A stretch of DNA of 64,000 bases from NCBI GenBank assembly GCA_019112825.1, contig DXIP01000004.1, positions 1-64,000 on the forward strand, in the 5' to 3' direction. The position numbers and the translations under genes are program-made. The notes beneath the pieces were generated by a model. The model was not told the origin of the DNA and ran no database searches. It saw nothing but the letters and a program-made list of their open reading frames with translations. Origin of the DNA: Alistipes excrementigallinarum (GTDB lineage: Bacteria; Bacteroidota; Bacteroidia; Bacteroidales; Rikenellaceae). Every line of letters begins with the position of its first letter. The first letter of the stretch is position 1. Of this stretch, positions 25,301 to 34,256 are shown in pieces.

Positions 25301-25675
25301 ATGAAGAAAATCTTTTTTATCCTGTTGGTGCTTTTCACAGGCAGCTCTTTCGTTGCTGAAGCCTCGAACGAAACGTCTTGCATGAATTCCTCTGTTGAAG
25401 GCAGAAGATGGACTGTAACAATAACCGTAAACATGATTTACGAATATTACGAAAATGAGATTCGCACCATTTTTGTAGGAAGTGTAAACAAGGGAACCAC
25501 TACCGAAAGAGTCTCCGTATATGCTGAAACGCGGGATGAAGCCGAAAGAATGGCAAAAGTACAATGCGCCGGAATGTGTTCCACATCAGGAAATTATCAA
25601 GGAACGGCCAACTACAAAGGTAAAAAATGCCATGTATGGCTGGTTCGACAGATAGAGTCGGCAAGAGCGGAATAA
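25301..25675 (+). CDS. Small exported protein, unknown function, atypical composition
   Basis: A 124-residue protein with a clear signal peptide (1-21, MKKIFFILLVLF..VAEA) and a mature part of about 103 residues. I do not recognise a family. The mature part has four cysteines (in SCMNSS, VQCAGMCST and KKCHVW), which could form disulphides, and beta-strand-like alternation (WTVTITVNM, RVSVYAET). It ends in a charged tail. The gene is clearly more AT-rich than its neighbours, which points to a different history. It follows the structured element and has its own terminator, so the two may be one unit. Confidence 0.7.
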   Translation: MKKIFFILLVLFTGSSFVAEASNETSCMNSSVEGRRWTVTITVNMIYEYYENEIRTIFVGSVNKGTTTERVSVYAETRDEAERMAKVQCAGMCSTSGNYQGTANYKGKKCHVWLVRQIESARAE

Positions 25676-25700
25676 CAACTGTTATCAAAAAATCGATAGT

Positions 25701-25737
25701 ATCTGTGCAGAGTTTGTTACTCTGCACAGATTTTTTT
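25701..25737 (+). terminator. Terminator of the small exported protein gene
   Basis: A perfect 13-bp stem (ATCTGTGCAGAGT at 25701-25713, complement at 25719-25731) with loop TTGTT is followed by seven T residues. Confidence 0.85.
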
Positions 25738-25788
25738 ACCCATACTCCTACATGCAAAGCCACGAACTGTTTTCAGCCCCGCTGAGAC

Positions 25789-25820
25789 AAAAAAAGGAGG
25801 AGCCTGGTAAGGACTCCTCC
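25789..25820 (-). terminator. Terminator of the S46 peptidase gene
   Basis: On the - strand the stem GGAGGAG/CTCCTCC (25814-25820 with 25796-25802, extended by two G-C pairs) is followed by seven T residues, 27 bp past the peptidase stop. Confidence 0.75.
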
Positions 25821-25846
25821 CCGTGGTCAAAACGCGCCCTGTGGGG

Positions 25847-27985
25847 CTATTTCTGTACAATATCGAGCTCGTCGAGCAACCAGCCCGCACCGGCGAATTT
25901 GTCGACGATGAAGAGCACGTAGCGGATGTCAACGGCGATGGTGCGCTGCAACTCCGGCTCGAAGGTGACGTCACCCGACATCGCCTCCCAGTTGCCGTCG
26001 AATGCCAGGCCGATGAGCTCGCCACGGCCATTCATCACCGGCGAACCCGAGTTGCCGCCCGTAATGTCGCAGTTGGCCAGGAACGCCACCGGCATCTCGC
26101 CCCGCTCGTTGGCGTAGCGTCCGAAATCACGCGCCGCATAGAGCTCCTTGAGCCGCTCGGGAACGGTGAACTCGGCGGGATTCTCGGGGTCCTCCTTCTC
26201 CATGACACCCTTGAGCGTCGTGTAGTAGTTATACTCGATGCCGTCGGCCGGCGAGTAGGGAAGCACCTGTCCGTAGGTCAGACGGATGGTGAAGTTGGCA
26301 TCGGGCGCCCACGCCTTGCGGGGCTGCTGCAGCATCAGGCCGGCGATGTACTTGCGCTTGCCCTCGGCATAGGAGGCGTGCTTCTCGCGGTAGGCCGCCG
26401 CCAGCTCGAAGTACTTCTTCATCACCGACACCGCCAGCTCCACGGCCGGGTCCTCGGCGATTTTCGCGGGCGCATAGTCATCAATCAGCCCGGCAACACG
26501 CTCCCCGGAGGTGAAGAGCGAATGGTCGTAGAGGTAGTCGACATAGGCGTCGATGTCGCCACCGAAGCGTTGGTCGATGACCTCCTCGTAGAACGAGGGC
26601 AAATCCTGCATGTGCTCGCGCGTGATGGCAAGCATCCGCTTGGCCACCTTGCGGTCCGTCGCCGGGTTGTAGTCCTTGTACCACTCGGCCAGGACCTCCC
26701 TGGCCGCTGCCGGGTCGGGGACGCTGTCGACAAGCTCCATCTTCGAGAGATTGACGAACGCACGGGCGGGCGTCAGCAGCTCGACGGCTCCGAGCAGCGC
26801 CTCCGAGATGTACTGCATGCCGGCCTCGTAGGGTGCGGCCTGCTCCTCGGCGCGGCGGATTTTGTCCAGCGCGTCGATGTAGCCCTCCTCGGGCAGCGTC
26901 TGCTTCTCGGCCCAGGCCTGGAACGAGGCCTCCTGCGCCTGCTTGCGCTCCATGACGCGGAGCTTGAGCAGCGCCTGCGACATGCCAATCGAGTTCTTCC
27001 AGTAGTTCGACGAGCGGGCATACTTCGAGGCGTACTGAATCCGCACGGCGTCGTCGGCCATCATGTCCTCCCAGAGAATCTCCTGACGCTCGCCGCGGAT
27101 GAAGATGCGCTGCGGGTTCTGCGTCTCGAGCAGGTTCTTCATCTCGAACGAGGTCATGTAGCGCTCCGTCGAGCCGGGGAAGCCCATAATCATGGCGAAG
27201 TCGTTCTCACTCACGCCGTTGAGCGACACCTTGAGGTACTTCTCGGCGCGGTAGGGGACATTCTCGGGCGAGTAGTCGGCCGGACGGTTGTCCTTGCCGG
27301 CGTAGACGCGGAAAATCGAGAAGTCGCCCGTATGGCGCGGCCACATCCAGTTGTCCGTATCACCGCCGAACTTGCCAATCGACGAGGGGGGAGCGCCCAC
27401 CAGACGCACGTCGCGGTAGACCTCCATGACGAACGAGAAGTACTGGTTGCCGCCGAAGAACGAGCGCACGATTACCTCCATGCCTGGGTTCTCCTCTGCG
27501 AGGCGGTCGCGGACGGCCTTGATGTTTTCGGTCGTGATGCGCTCGTACTCCTCCTGCGAGGCGATGGAGGGGACGTTGCCCACGATGTCGGCCGTCACGT
27601 CGCCGATTTTGCGGATGAAGCGCACCTCGAGCCCCGGTGCGGGGAGCTCCTCGGCCTCGGACATCGCCCAGAAGCCGTTCTTCAGGTAGTCGTGGTCGAC
27701 GGCCGAGAGCTGCTGGATGGACTCGTAGCCGCAGTGGTGGTTGGTGAAGAGCAGGCCGCGGGGCGAGACGATTTCACCCGTGCAGCCGCCGCCGAAGATG
27801 ACGACGGCATCCTTGAGCGAGGAGTTGTTGACGCTGTAAATCTCCTCGGCCGAGAGTTTGCAGCCGCGCTCCTTCATCGCCTTGATGTTCATCTTCTGGA
27901 GGTAGGGCAGCAGCCACATGCCCTCGTCCGCCAGCGCCGTGAGCGACAGGAAGGCCGCTCCGAGCAGCAAAAGCATTTTCTTCAT
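25847..27985 (-). CDS. S46-family dipeptidyl-peptidase (DPP7/DPP11 type)
   Basis: A 712-residue periplasmic serine exopeptidase that removes dipeptides from oligopeptides, the main way asaccharolytic or protein-using Bacteroidales take up amino acids. It has a signal peptide (1-19), the catalytic His block FTNHHCGYESIQ (His83/84), and the catalytic Ser in GGNSGSPV (about Ser646). The residue 18 past this serine is Gly (DGNWEAMSGD); DPP11 enzymes have Arg near this position, to my recollection. That favours DPP7-like specificity for hydrophobic P1, but the subtype is not certain. The length equals typical DPP7. Confidence 0.93.
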   Translation of the reverse strand: MKKMLLLLGAAFLSLTALADEGMWLLPYLQKMNIKAMKERGCKLSAEEIYSVNNSSLKDAVVIFGGGCTGEIVSPRGLLFTNHHCGYESIQQLSAVDHDYLKNGFWAMSEAEELPAPGLEVRFIRKIGDVTADIVGNVPSIASQEEYERITTENIKAVRDRLAEENPGMEVIVRSFFGGNQYFSFVMEVYRDVRLVGAPPSSIGKFGGDTDNWMWPRHTGDFSIFRVYAGKDNRPADYSPENVPYRAEKYLKVSLNGVSENDFAMIMGFPGSTERYMTSFEMKNLLETQNPQRIFIRGERQEILWEDMMADDAVRIQYASKYARSSNYWKNSIGMSQALLKLRVMERKQAQEASFQAWAEKQTLPEEGYIDALDKIRRAEEQAAPYEAGMQYISEALLGAVELLTPARAFVNLSKMELVDSVPDPAAAREVLAEWYKDYNPATDRKVAKRMLAITREHMQDLPSFYEEVIDQRFGGDIDAYVDYLYDHSLFTSGERVAGLIDDYAPAKIAEDPAVELAVSVMKKYFELAAAYREKHASYAEGKRKYIAGLMLQQPRKAWAPDANFTIRLTYGQVLPYSPADGIEYNYYTTLKGVMEKEDPENPAEFTVPERLKELYAARDFGRYANERGEMPVAFLANCDITGGNSGSPVMNGRGELIGLAFDGNWEAMSGDVTFEPELQRTIAVDIRYVLFIVDKFAGAGWLLDELDIVQK

Positions 27986-28130
27986 AAAAATCGGTGTTGT
28001 GGTTTATTGGATTTGTCAGGTTTTTTCCAGATTATTTCCAGGTTTGCCGGGCCGTTCAGTTTCTCCGGGCCTTCCGGTTGTTCGGGCTCCCGGCAGCAAC
28101 GGAAGGGCCCATCGGAGGGGGCAGCCCCTC

Positions 28131-28625
28131 TCAGCGGATGACCTTGCACTTGCCGCTCACGCGGAGGATGTCGAGCCGCACCACCTCGGTGCGGTGGAAC
28201 GACTTCTCGGCGTAGCGCATTCCCACCTCCACGTCGTCGGGCGAATACTTCTCCAGAAGCAGCCCGAGGGCCTGCATCCGTTCCCCTTCGTCGAGGCCGC
28301 GCACGGCCCGGCACTCCACGACGATGCTCTCGTAGGCGGTCGTGAAGCGCTCGGGGCAGACCCGCGTACGCCCCACCACGCAGAAGGTGACCCGCGGCGA
28401 GCGCTCCACACAGCGCAGCTTGCGCCCCTCGGGGGCACAGTGGATGTAGAGCGCACCGGCGCCGTCCCAGACGTAGCTCAGCGGCACGCCGTAGGCGCCC
28501 CCCTCCTCCCGGTCCGAGACCATGGCCAGAAAGCCGTACTCACCTCCGCGCAGCAGCTCTTCGGCCCGCTCGGGGTCGAGCAGGCGGTCACGCCGCCGCA
28601 CCGTCGCGTTGTCGTAGGGAAGCAT
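28131..28625 (-). CDS. Nim-like / pyridoxamine 5'-phosphate oxidase-fold flavoprotein
   Basis: A 164-residue protein of the split-barrel FMN-binding family that includes the NimA 5-nitroimidazole reductases. Visible landmarks are an N-terminal helix (RRRDRLLDPERAEELL), the core strands GEYGFLAMVSD and YGVPLSYVWDG, LYIHCAPEGRKLRC, VTFCVVGRT, and YESIVVECRAV. Nim proteins reduce nitro groups to amines, and many relatives have other redox roles, so drug resistance should not be assumed. The start at 28625 is chosen over 28643 because it lies just after the nadA stop and gives the standard N-terminus. It is probably co-transcribed with nadA. Confidence 0.85.
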   Translation of the reverse strand: MLPYDNATVRRRDRLLDPERAEELLRGGEYGFLAMVSDREEGGAYGVPLSYVWDGAGALYIHCAPEGRKLRCVERSPRVTFCVVGRTRVCPERFTTAYESIVVECRAVRGLDEGERMQALGLLLEKYSPDDVEVGMRYAEKSFHRTEVVRLDILRVSGKCKVIR

Positions 28626-28629
28626 CGCC

Positions 28630-29571
28630 TCAGCGGATAGCAATCATGTTGCGAATCGAGCGCTCGGCGGCGCGGCGCACCTCCTCGTCGAGCTCGATTT
28701 CGGGCGACTCGTGCTCGAGGCACTCGGCGATGTTCTCGAGCGTCACCATCTTCATGTACTTGCAGTTGTTGCAGGCGCACGTCTCGTCGTCGGGCGGCGC
28801 GGGGATGAAGTGCTTGTCGGGGTAGCGGCGCTGCATCTCGGCGAGGATGCCCGCCTCGGTGACGACGATGAACTCCTGCGCATCGCTGCGGCCGCAGTAG
28901 TCGAGTATTCCGGCCGTCGAGCCGACGTAGTCGGCCGCCTCGAGGATGTAGGCGCGGCACTCGGGGTGGGCCACCACCCGTGCGGCGGGGTGTTCACGCT
29001 TGAGGGCCAGCAGCTTCTCGAGCGAGAACTCCTCGTGGACGTGGCAGGCGCCGTTCCAGAGCACCATGTTCCTGCGTCCGGTGAGCTTCTGGATGTAGGA
29101 GCCCAGGTTGCGGTCGGGGGCGAAAATCAGCGGCTGGTCGGCCGGCAGCGACTCGACCACCTTCAGCGCGTTGGACGAGGTGCAGCAGATGTCCGTGAGC
29201 GCCTTGACGCCCACAGTCGTATTGACGTAGGAGACCACCTTGTAGCCCGGGTAGCGCGCCTTGAAGGCGGCGAATTCGGCCGCATCGCACGACTCGGCCA
29301 GCGAGCACCCCGCCTCGGGGCAGGGGATGAGCACCTTCTTGTCGGGGCAGAGCACCTTGGCCGTCTCGGCCATGAAGTGCACCCCGGCAAAGAGGATGAT
29401 GTCGGCGTCGACCTGCTGCGCCTGGACCGAGAGGGCCAGCGAGTCGCCCAGGAAGTCGGCCACCTGCTGCACGTCGGGCGTCGTGTAGTAATGAGCCAGA
29501 ATCACGGCACGCTTCTGCCGCTTGAGCTCTTCGATTTTCCGGCGGAGCGCCGGGCGGTTGTCCACAGTCAT
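28630..29571 (-). CDS. nadA: Quinolinate synthase
   Basis: NadA condenses iminoaspartate with dihydroxyacetone phosphate to quinolinate in NAD synthesis, using a 4Fe-4S cluster. The 313-residue protein has AVILAHYYTTPDVQQVADFLGDS, CPEAGCSLAESC, and the C-terminal CACNNCKYMKM carrying a cluster cysteine. The start is the ATG at 29571, giving MTVDNRPALRRK; the open frame upstream is AT-rich origin-like DNA. No nadB or nadC is adjacent. Its 5' end abuts the candidate oriC. Confidence 0.95.
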   Translation of the reverse strand: MTVDNRPALRRKIEELKRQKRAVILAHYYTTPDVQQVADFLGDSLALSVQAQQVDADIILFAGVHFMAETAKVLCPDKKVLIPCPEAGCSLAESCDAAEFAAFKARYPGYKVVSYVNTTVGVKALTDICCTSSNALKVVESLPADQPLIFAPDRNLGSYIQKLTGRRNMVLWNGACHVHEEFSLEKLLALKREHPAARVVAHPECRAYILEAADYVGSTAGILDYCGRSDAQEFIVVTEAGILAEMQRRYPDKHFIPAPPDDETCACNNCKYMKMVTLENIAECLEHESPEIELDEEVRRAAERSIRNMIAIR

Positions 29572-29976
29572 CTTCTCTTTTATCTTTTTATTTATATTAT
29601 TAAAATCTAAAAATAAGAATAATAATGGGTGTTGACAATGTTGACAAGTCGGAGCGCGGAATTTTCTTCGACATCCGTCGTTGCCGCTGTCGGTAACCTG
29701 CCGCCGCAAGTGGCTCTGATTCGGGACTGCCCGACGGGTTATGGACAACTGTTGAAAACACTTTTCCACATTTCAACACCCCTCGGTTTTCCACATCGAC
29801 CCTCTCGCGGCGGATGATTGCGGCTGCAACAACTTTCGAAAACTTTTTTTGGAGTTGTGGAAAATCCGTACACACGCCCTTTTTTCGTGGTCTGCAAATT
29901 TTCGGGCCCCAAGTTGTTCTTTTTTTTCGAACGGTTATCGACAGGTTGCCAACACTATTTGCGCACCTTTTCCACA
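29558..29976. other. oriC: Candidate chromosomal replication origin (oriC)
   Basis: The nadA-mrp gap is sharply AT-rich for this window. A nearly pure A/T stretch (about 29575-29626) could be the unwinding element. Four exact TTTTCCACA boxes, fitting the DnaA consensus TTWTNCACA, occur at 29762-29770 (+), 29787-29795 (+), 29856-29864 (-) and 29968-29976 (+). One-mismatch relatives occur at 29558 (TTGTCCACA), 29739 (TTATGGACA) and 29935 (TTATCGACA). Long T-runs at 29845 and 29924 add flexibility. No gene fits 29572-29954. The last box lies in the 3' end of mrp. dnaA is not in the window, which is not unusual for Bacteroidota. Confidence 0.65.
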
Positions 29977-31007
29977 ATCCGTCCGGCGATGTCGCGGTAC
30001 CACTTTTCGACCCGCGGGTCGATGCCGGCGGCCGGACGCCCCTCCTCGGAGCACTCCATAATCGACTGTACGATAGGAATTTCGCCCAGGAAGTCGACGC
30101 CGTTCTGCTCGGCATAGCGGCGTGCGCCCCCCTTGCCGAAGAGGTAGTAGCGGTTGTCGGGCAGCTCCTCGGGGGTGAACCACGCCATGTTCTCGATGAT
30201 GCCCGCCACGGGGATGTTGACCTGCGGGTTGCGGAACAGCTCCACGCCGCGCACCACGTCGGCCACGGCCACCTGCTGCGGGGTGGAGACAATCACGGCG
30301 GCGTCAATCTTCAGCTCGCCGATAATCGAGAGGTGGATGTCGCCCGTGCCGGGAGGCAGGTCCGTGAGCAGGAAGTCCAGCTCGCCCCAGCGCGTCTGGT
30401 GAATCATCTGCCGCAGGGCGTTGACCGCCATGGCGCCGCGCCAGAGCAGCGCGTCGGTCGGTTTGATGAAGAAGCCAATCGACATCAGCTCGATGTCCTG
30501 CGCCCGGGCGGGGACTATCTGGTCGATGCCGTCCTCCTGCACGGCGTCGGGCAGGTAGCCCTCGACGCCGAACATCCGGGGCTGCGAGGGTCCGTAGATG
30601 TCGGCATCGAGCACGCCGACGCGGTAGCCCATGTTGCGCAGCGCCACGGCGAGGTTGGCCGTGACGGTCGACTTGCCGACGCCCCCCTTGCCCGAGGCGA
30701 CGGCCACCACGTGGCGGATGGCCCCCGTCGTGGTGCGGTGCTCCTGCTGCTGGGGTTTGCGCGGCGTACCCTCGCGCAGCATCACCGTGACGGTGGCGGC
30801 GGGGAAGGCTTCGCGCAGCAGCGCCTCGGCCTGCGCCTTGAGCTTGAAGGCGAAGGGGTCGCGCGCCTTGGCGAAGTGCAGCGCCACGGAGATGTGTTCG
30901 TCCGAGGCGTTGACCTGCTCGACGAAGCCGCTCTTGACCAGGTCCTCGCCCGTTTCGGGGTGGATGAGCGAGCCGAGTAGCTCGATGATTTTCTCCTTTG
31001 TATCCAT
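29955..31007 (-). CDS. mrp: Mrp/ApbC-family iron-sulfur cluster carrier ATPase
   Basis: A 350-residue P-loop NTPase that carries and delivers Fe-S clusters. It has an N-terminal MIP18/DUF59 domain (about 1-85, starting KEKIIELLGSLIHPETGEDL) and a ParA-like ATPase domain with the deviant Walker A SGKGGVGKST, switch DADIYGPSQP, and LTDLPPGTGDIHLSI. The family's C-terminal CxxC cluster motif is not evident, as in some Bacteroidota members. It is divergent from sppA. Its 3' end runs into the candidate origin. Confidence 0.92.
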   Translation of the reverse strand: MDTKEKIIELLGSLIHPETGEDLVKSGFVEQVNASDEHISVALHFAKARDPFAFKLKAQAEALLREAFPAATVTVMLREGTPRKPQQQEHRTTTGAIRHVVAVASGKGGVGKSTVTANLAVALRNMGYRVGVLDADIYGPSQPRMFGVEGYLPDAVQEDGIDQIVPARAQDIELMSIGFFIKPTDALLWRGAMAVNALRQMIHQTRWGELDFLLTDLPPGTGDIHLSIIGELKIDAAVIVSTPQQVAVADVVRGVELFRNPQVNIPVAGIIENMAWFTPEELPDNRYYLFGKGGARRYAEQNGVDFLGEIPIVQSIMECSEEGRPAAGIDPRVEKWYRDIAGRIVEKVRK

Positions 31008-31106
31008 AGGTTGAAAAGGGTGTTTTGCGTTTTTCCGACCCGGTGCTCCGCACTGCCGCTGATGTCGGTGTGCGGCATGCGGCGGAGCGGGCGGGGTGTA
31101 GTTTTC

Positions 31107-31114
31107 GCAAATAT
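31107..31114 (-). promoter_or_regulatory. -7 promoter box for mrp
   Basis: Read on the - strand, TATATTTG fits TAnnTTTG, about 100 bp upstream of the mrp start, in an AT-rich gap. Confidence 0.6.
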
Positions 31115-31201
31115 AATGCTTATTTTGAAGAAAAGTGCTTTTTGGAGCGGAATATTTATCGAAAAACGATAAAATTTATTTGTTTTTCAGAATGAAGAGT
31201 T

Positions 31202-31209
31202 TATCTTTG
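31202..31209 (+). promoter_or_regulatory. -7 promoter box for sppA
   Basis: TATCTTTG, preceded by AT-rich DNA, points to sppA 379 bp downstream. The implied leader (about 31214-31587) is G/T/C-rich with no recognised riboswitch or gene. Confidence 0.55.
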
Positions 31210-31587
31210 CCGTAGAATAGGAGTTCGCGCGCATGCGCGGAGGCGGTTTCGGGGGTTCGTCCGGTCCTCCGGAGCGGTCGCAACAGTCCGGCAGCTGGTC
31301 TGTTCGGGCGGGGTCGCCGGGGGGGGAGGTTCCGGGGGGCCGGATGGTCCGGAGCGGCTGTTGAAAACCGGGGCCGGGTCTGTGGAAAAGAAGCCGGCGG
31401 GCTGTCCGTTCAAGGCGAGTTTCCGGTGAGCTGTCCCGCGGGCGGCCGGAGAAAAGCTGGCGGCAGTCCTTTTGGGGGCGAGTTCCCGGGACGTCTGGAG
31501 AGAAATCGGCGGGCTGTCCGTTCAGGCGCGTTTCCGGACCTTCAAAAACATGCTGGAAAACAACAAACAATAAAAACCATACGCACA

Positions 31588-33381
31588 ATGAATTTTCTCA
31601 AGACTTTTCTGGCGGGGGTGCTGGCCTTCGTGGTCGGATGCTTCCTCGTCTGCTACATCGGCATGATGCTGCTGGTGAGCATGGCCGGTCTGGCGGGCTC
31701 CTTCGAGAAGGCGGTCTCGGTTCCCGACGGCTCGATTCTCGAAATCAACCTCGACGAGACCATCACCGACTCGCCCGCAACGAATCCTCTGGCCGAGTTT
31801 GACTTCGCGACGATGACCTCGCGCCACTCGCTGCCCGTCCTCAAGGCGATGGGCGCCATCGAGGCCGCGGCCGCCGACAGCCGCATCCGCGGCATCTACC
31901 TGCGCCTCAACGGCGCGGGCGGCATCGCCGGTTCGGCCCTCATGGAGGAGCTGCGCGGCGCGATTGCCGACTTCCGGCAGAGCGGCAAGTTCGTCGTCTC
32001 CTACAACGAGGTCTACAACCAGGGGGCCTACTACCTCGCCTCGGTGGCCGACAGCGTATACCTCCACCCCGAAGGGGGGATGGACTGGTCGGGTCTGGCC
32101 TTCAACCTCACCTTCTACAAGGGGCTGCTCGACAAGCTGGACCTCCACGCCGAGGTCTTCCGTCCGACGGTCTGCAAGTACAAGAGCGCCGTCGAGCCCT
32201 ACATCCTCGACCGCATGTCGGACGCCAACCGGCTGCAGATGCAGGAGCTGGTCAACTCCATCTGGGGAACGCTCGTGCGGGCCGTCTCCGACGCGCGCGG
32301 CATCTCGCCCGAGGAGCTCAACCGCATGGCCGACAATCTGGAGGTAGTGCTGCCCGAGGATGCCCTCGAGAAGGGGCTGGTCGACGGCCTGCTCTACGAG
32401 GACCAGATGAACGACGTCTTCGCCTCGTACGGCCTGGAGCCCGACGCCGAGGGCCACTACAGCTTCGTCACGCTGGGCGACTACGCCGCGCAGACGGGCT
32501 TCGGCGCAGCGTCGAGCCTCTCGCAGCCCGCCGTGGCGGTGGTCTATGCCGACGGCTCGATTGTCGACGGCGAGGGCTACGAGCTGGACAAGATTTACGG
32601 CAACACGCTGGCCCGCACGCTGGCCGGGGTGCGCGCCGACGAGAGCGTCAAGGCGGTGGTGCTGCGGGTCAACTCGCCCGGCGGCAGCGCCCTGGCCTCC
32701 GACATCATCTGGCGTGAGCTGGAGCTGCTGCGCGCCGAGAAGCCCGTCATCGTCTCGATGGGCTCCTATGCCGCCAGCGGCGGATACTACATCTCCTGCC
32801 CGGCCGACGCCATCGTCTCCGACCGGCTGACGCTCACGGGCTCCATCGGCGTCTTCGGCATGTACCTCTACACGCCCGACGCGCTGAAGAACAAGCTCGG
32901 CATCACGCTCGACGGCGTGAAGAGCAACCGCTCGGCCGGAATGGGCTCCATCTCGCCGCTCACGCCGGCGGAACGCACCTCCATCATGCGCGGGGTCGAC
33001 AAGGTCTACGCCACCTTCACGGGCAACGTCGCCCAGGGGCGCAACCTGCCGCTGGAGCGCGTGCTGGAGATTGCCGGCGGCCGCGTATGGTCGGGTGAGG
33101 ATGCCCTCGACATCGGTCTGGTGGACGGCATTGGCGGTCTGCGCGAGGCGATTGCCCTGGCGGCCGACAAGGCGGAGCTGGGGGGCGACTTCCGCGTCAA
33201 GGAGGTTGTCGAGCAGCCCGAGGGTCTCTGGGCGCTCCTCTCGGAGCTGGGCGTGAGCGTGCGGCAGCAGATGCTCCGCTCGGAGCTCGGCGGCATGATG
33301 AAGGAGTACCGTCAGGTGCAGGAGCTCACCTCGCAGCAGGGCGTGGTGATGTACTGCCCGTGGCAGCCCGAGTGGCGGTAG
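31588..33381 (+). CDS. sppA: Signal peptide peptidase SppA (protease IV, long form)
   Basis: A 597-residue membrane serine protease that digests cleaved signal peptides. One N-terminal TM helix (about 5-30) anchors it. As in the E. coli-type long form there are two tandem protease-like domains. The catalytic lysine is Lys199 in KYKSAVEP of the first domain, and the serine is Ser397 in GSYAASGGYY of the second. The ATG at 31588 starts right before the TM helix; the upstream open frame is low-complexity leader. The neighbours give no functional hint. Confidence 0.94.
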   Translation: MNFLKTFLAGVLAFVVGCFLVCYIGMMLLVSMAGLAGSFEKAVSVPDGSILEINLDETITDSPATNPLAEFDFATMTSRHSLPVLKAMGAIEAAAADSRIRGIYLRLNGAGGIAGSALMEELRGAIADFRQSGKFVVSYNEVYNQGAYYLASVADSVYLHPEGGMDWSGLAFNLTFYKGLLDKLDLHAEVFRPTVCKYKSAVEPYILDRMSDANRLQMQELVNSIWGTLVRAVSDARGISPEELNRMADNLEVVLPEDALEKGLVDGLLYEDQMNDVFASYGLEPDAEGHYSFVTLGDYAAQTGFGAASSLSQPAVAVVYADGSIVDGEGYELDKIYGNTLARTLAGVRADESVKAVVLRVNSPGGSALASDIIWRELELLRAEKPVIVSMGSYAASGGYYISCPADAIVSDRLTLTGSIGVFGMYLYTPDALKNKLGITLDGVKSNRSAGMGSISPLTPAERTSIMRGVDKVYATFTGNVAQGRNLPLERVLEIAGGRVWSGEDALDIGLVDGIGGLREAIALAADKAELGGDFRVKEVVEQPEGLWALLSELGVSVRQQMLRSELGGMMKEYRQVQELTSQQGVVMYCPWQPEWR

Positions 33382-33420
33382 CGGCTCCGGAAGCGGTTGT
33401 TCCGGCGGCCCCGGAAGCGC

Positions 33421-33660
33421 GGTGACAGCGGCGGCTGCATGGCGGCGGCCCGGGTGCTGCGCGATGACAGCGGCGGCTGCATGGCGGTGGCCCGAAGAGG
33501 GTCCCGGCGGCGCAGAGGTGGCCCGGGAAGGGTCCCCGCGGCAGTGGCCCCGAAGCGACGGCCGTGCAGGCGGCCCGGGTGCTGCACGGTGACAGCGGCG
33601 GCTGCGTGGCGGCGGCCCGGGTGCTGCGCGATGACAGCGGCTGCGGCTGCGCAGGAAAGG
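33421..33660. repeat. GC-rich direct repeats between sppA and queD
   Basis: Words such as GTGACAGCGGCGGCTGC and GCGGCCCGGGTGCTGC recur three to four times with small changes (near 33421, 33465, 33570 and 33610). There is no gene between 33382 and 33803. Confidence 0.65.
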
Positions 33661-33789
33661 CCCCGCAGCGCGGAAGCAGGCAGCAGGAGCCGGAACGGGT
33701 TCCGCAGCGGGTGCCGGGGGTGTGACTGCCCCACAGATAAGGGAGGGAGAAAAGTCGGCGAAGGCTTTTCTCCTTCCGTTTTTTATGCG

Positions 33790-33797
33790 TAACTTTG
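33790..33797 (+). promoter_or_regulatory. -7 promoter box directly before queD
   Basis: TAACTTTG ends 6 bp before the ATG at 33804, so the transcript should be leaderless or nearly so. Confidence 0.65.
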
Positions 33798-33803
33798 TTC
33801 GCT

Positions 33804-34256
33804 ATGGCAACAATCAGACTTACCAAGGAGTTCTCCTTCGAGGCGGCGCACGCCCTCGAGGGGTACGACGGCGCCTGCCGCGAAATTCACGGCCATTCGT
33901 ACCGTCTTTTCGTGACGGTCAAGGGGCGCCCCTGTGCGGATGAGTCGCACCCCAAGTGCGGCATGGTGATGGATTTCGGCGATTTGAAGCGCATCGTGGG
34001 CGAGGAGGTCGTTTCGCGCCTCGACCACGCCTTCGTGCTGCGCCGCTCGCCGGCCAACGAGGAGCTCGCCCGGCTGCTCGGCGAGCGGTTCCACCGTCTG
34101 GTCGAGGTCGACTACCAGCCCACGTGCGAGAACATGCTCGCCGACTTTGCCGCCCGCATTGCGCGGCGGCTCCCCGCCGGTGTGGAGCTCCACGCCCTCC
34201 GGCTCCACGAGACGGCCACCTCCTTTGCCGAGTGGTACGCCGAGGACAACCGCTGA
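33804..34256 (+). CDS. queD: 6-carboxy-tetrahydropterin synthase / PTPS family
   Basis: A 150-residue member of the 6-pyruvoyl-tetrahydropterin synthase family, which in bacteria usually makes 6-carboxy-tetrahydropterin for queuosine and other deazaguanines. Zinc ligands are visible as the first His in FSFEAAHAL and in REIHGHSY, with the catalytic Cys in DGACREI. MVMDFGDLK, LDHAFVL, PTCENMLADFA and the C-terminal LHETATSFAEW also fit. I chose the second Met (33804), which falls just after the promoter box. The folE gene 6 kb away makes the precursor. The queD rather than PTPS role is inferred. Confidence 0.88.
   Translation: MATIRLTKEFSFEAAHALEGYDGACREIHGHSYRLFVTVKGRPCADESHPKCGMVMDFGDLKRIVGEEVVSRLDHAFVLRRSPANEELARLLGERFHRLVEVDYQPTCENMLADFAARIARRLPAGVELHALRLHETATSFAEWYAEDNR

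Noticed and set aside
25073..25564. 163-residue - strand frame over the structured element and small gene
   Set aside because: It runs through the palindromic element and antisense to a gene with signal peptide and terminator. It is more useful as a tag of the repeat element than as a protein.
28131..28625. Calling the Nim-like gene a nitroimidazole-resistance determinant
   Set aside because: The fold supports a flavoprotein of this family only. Most such chromosomal genes have no shown role in resistance.
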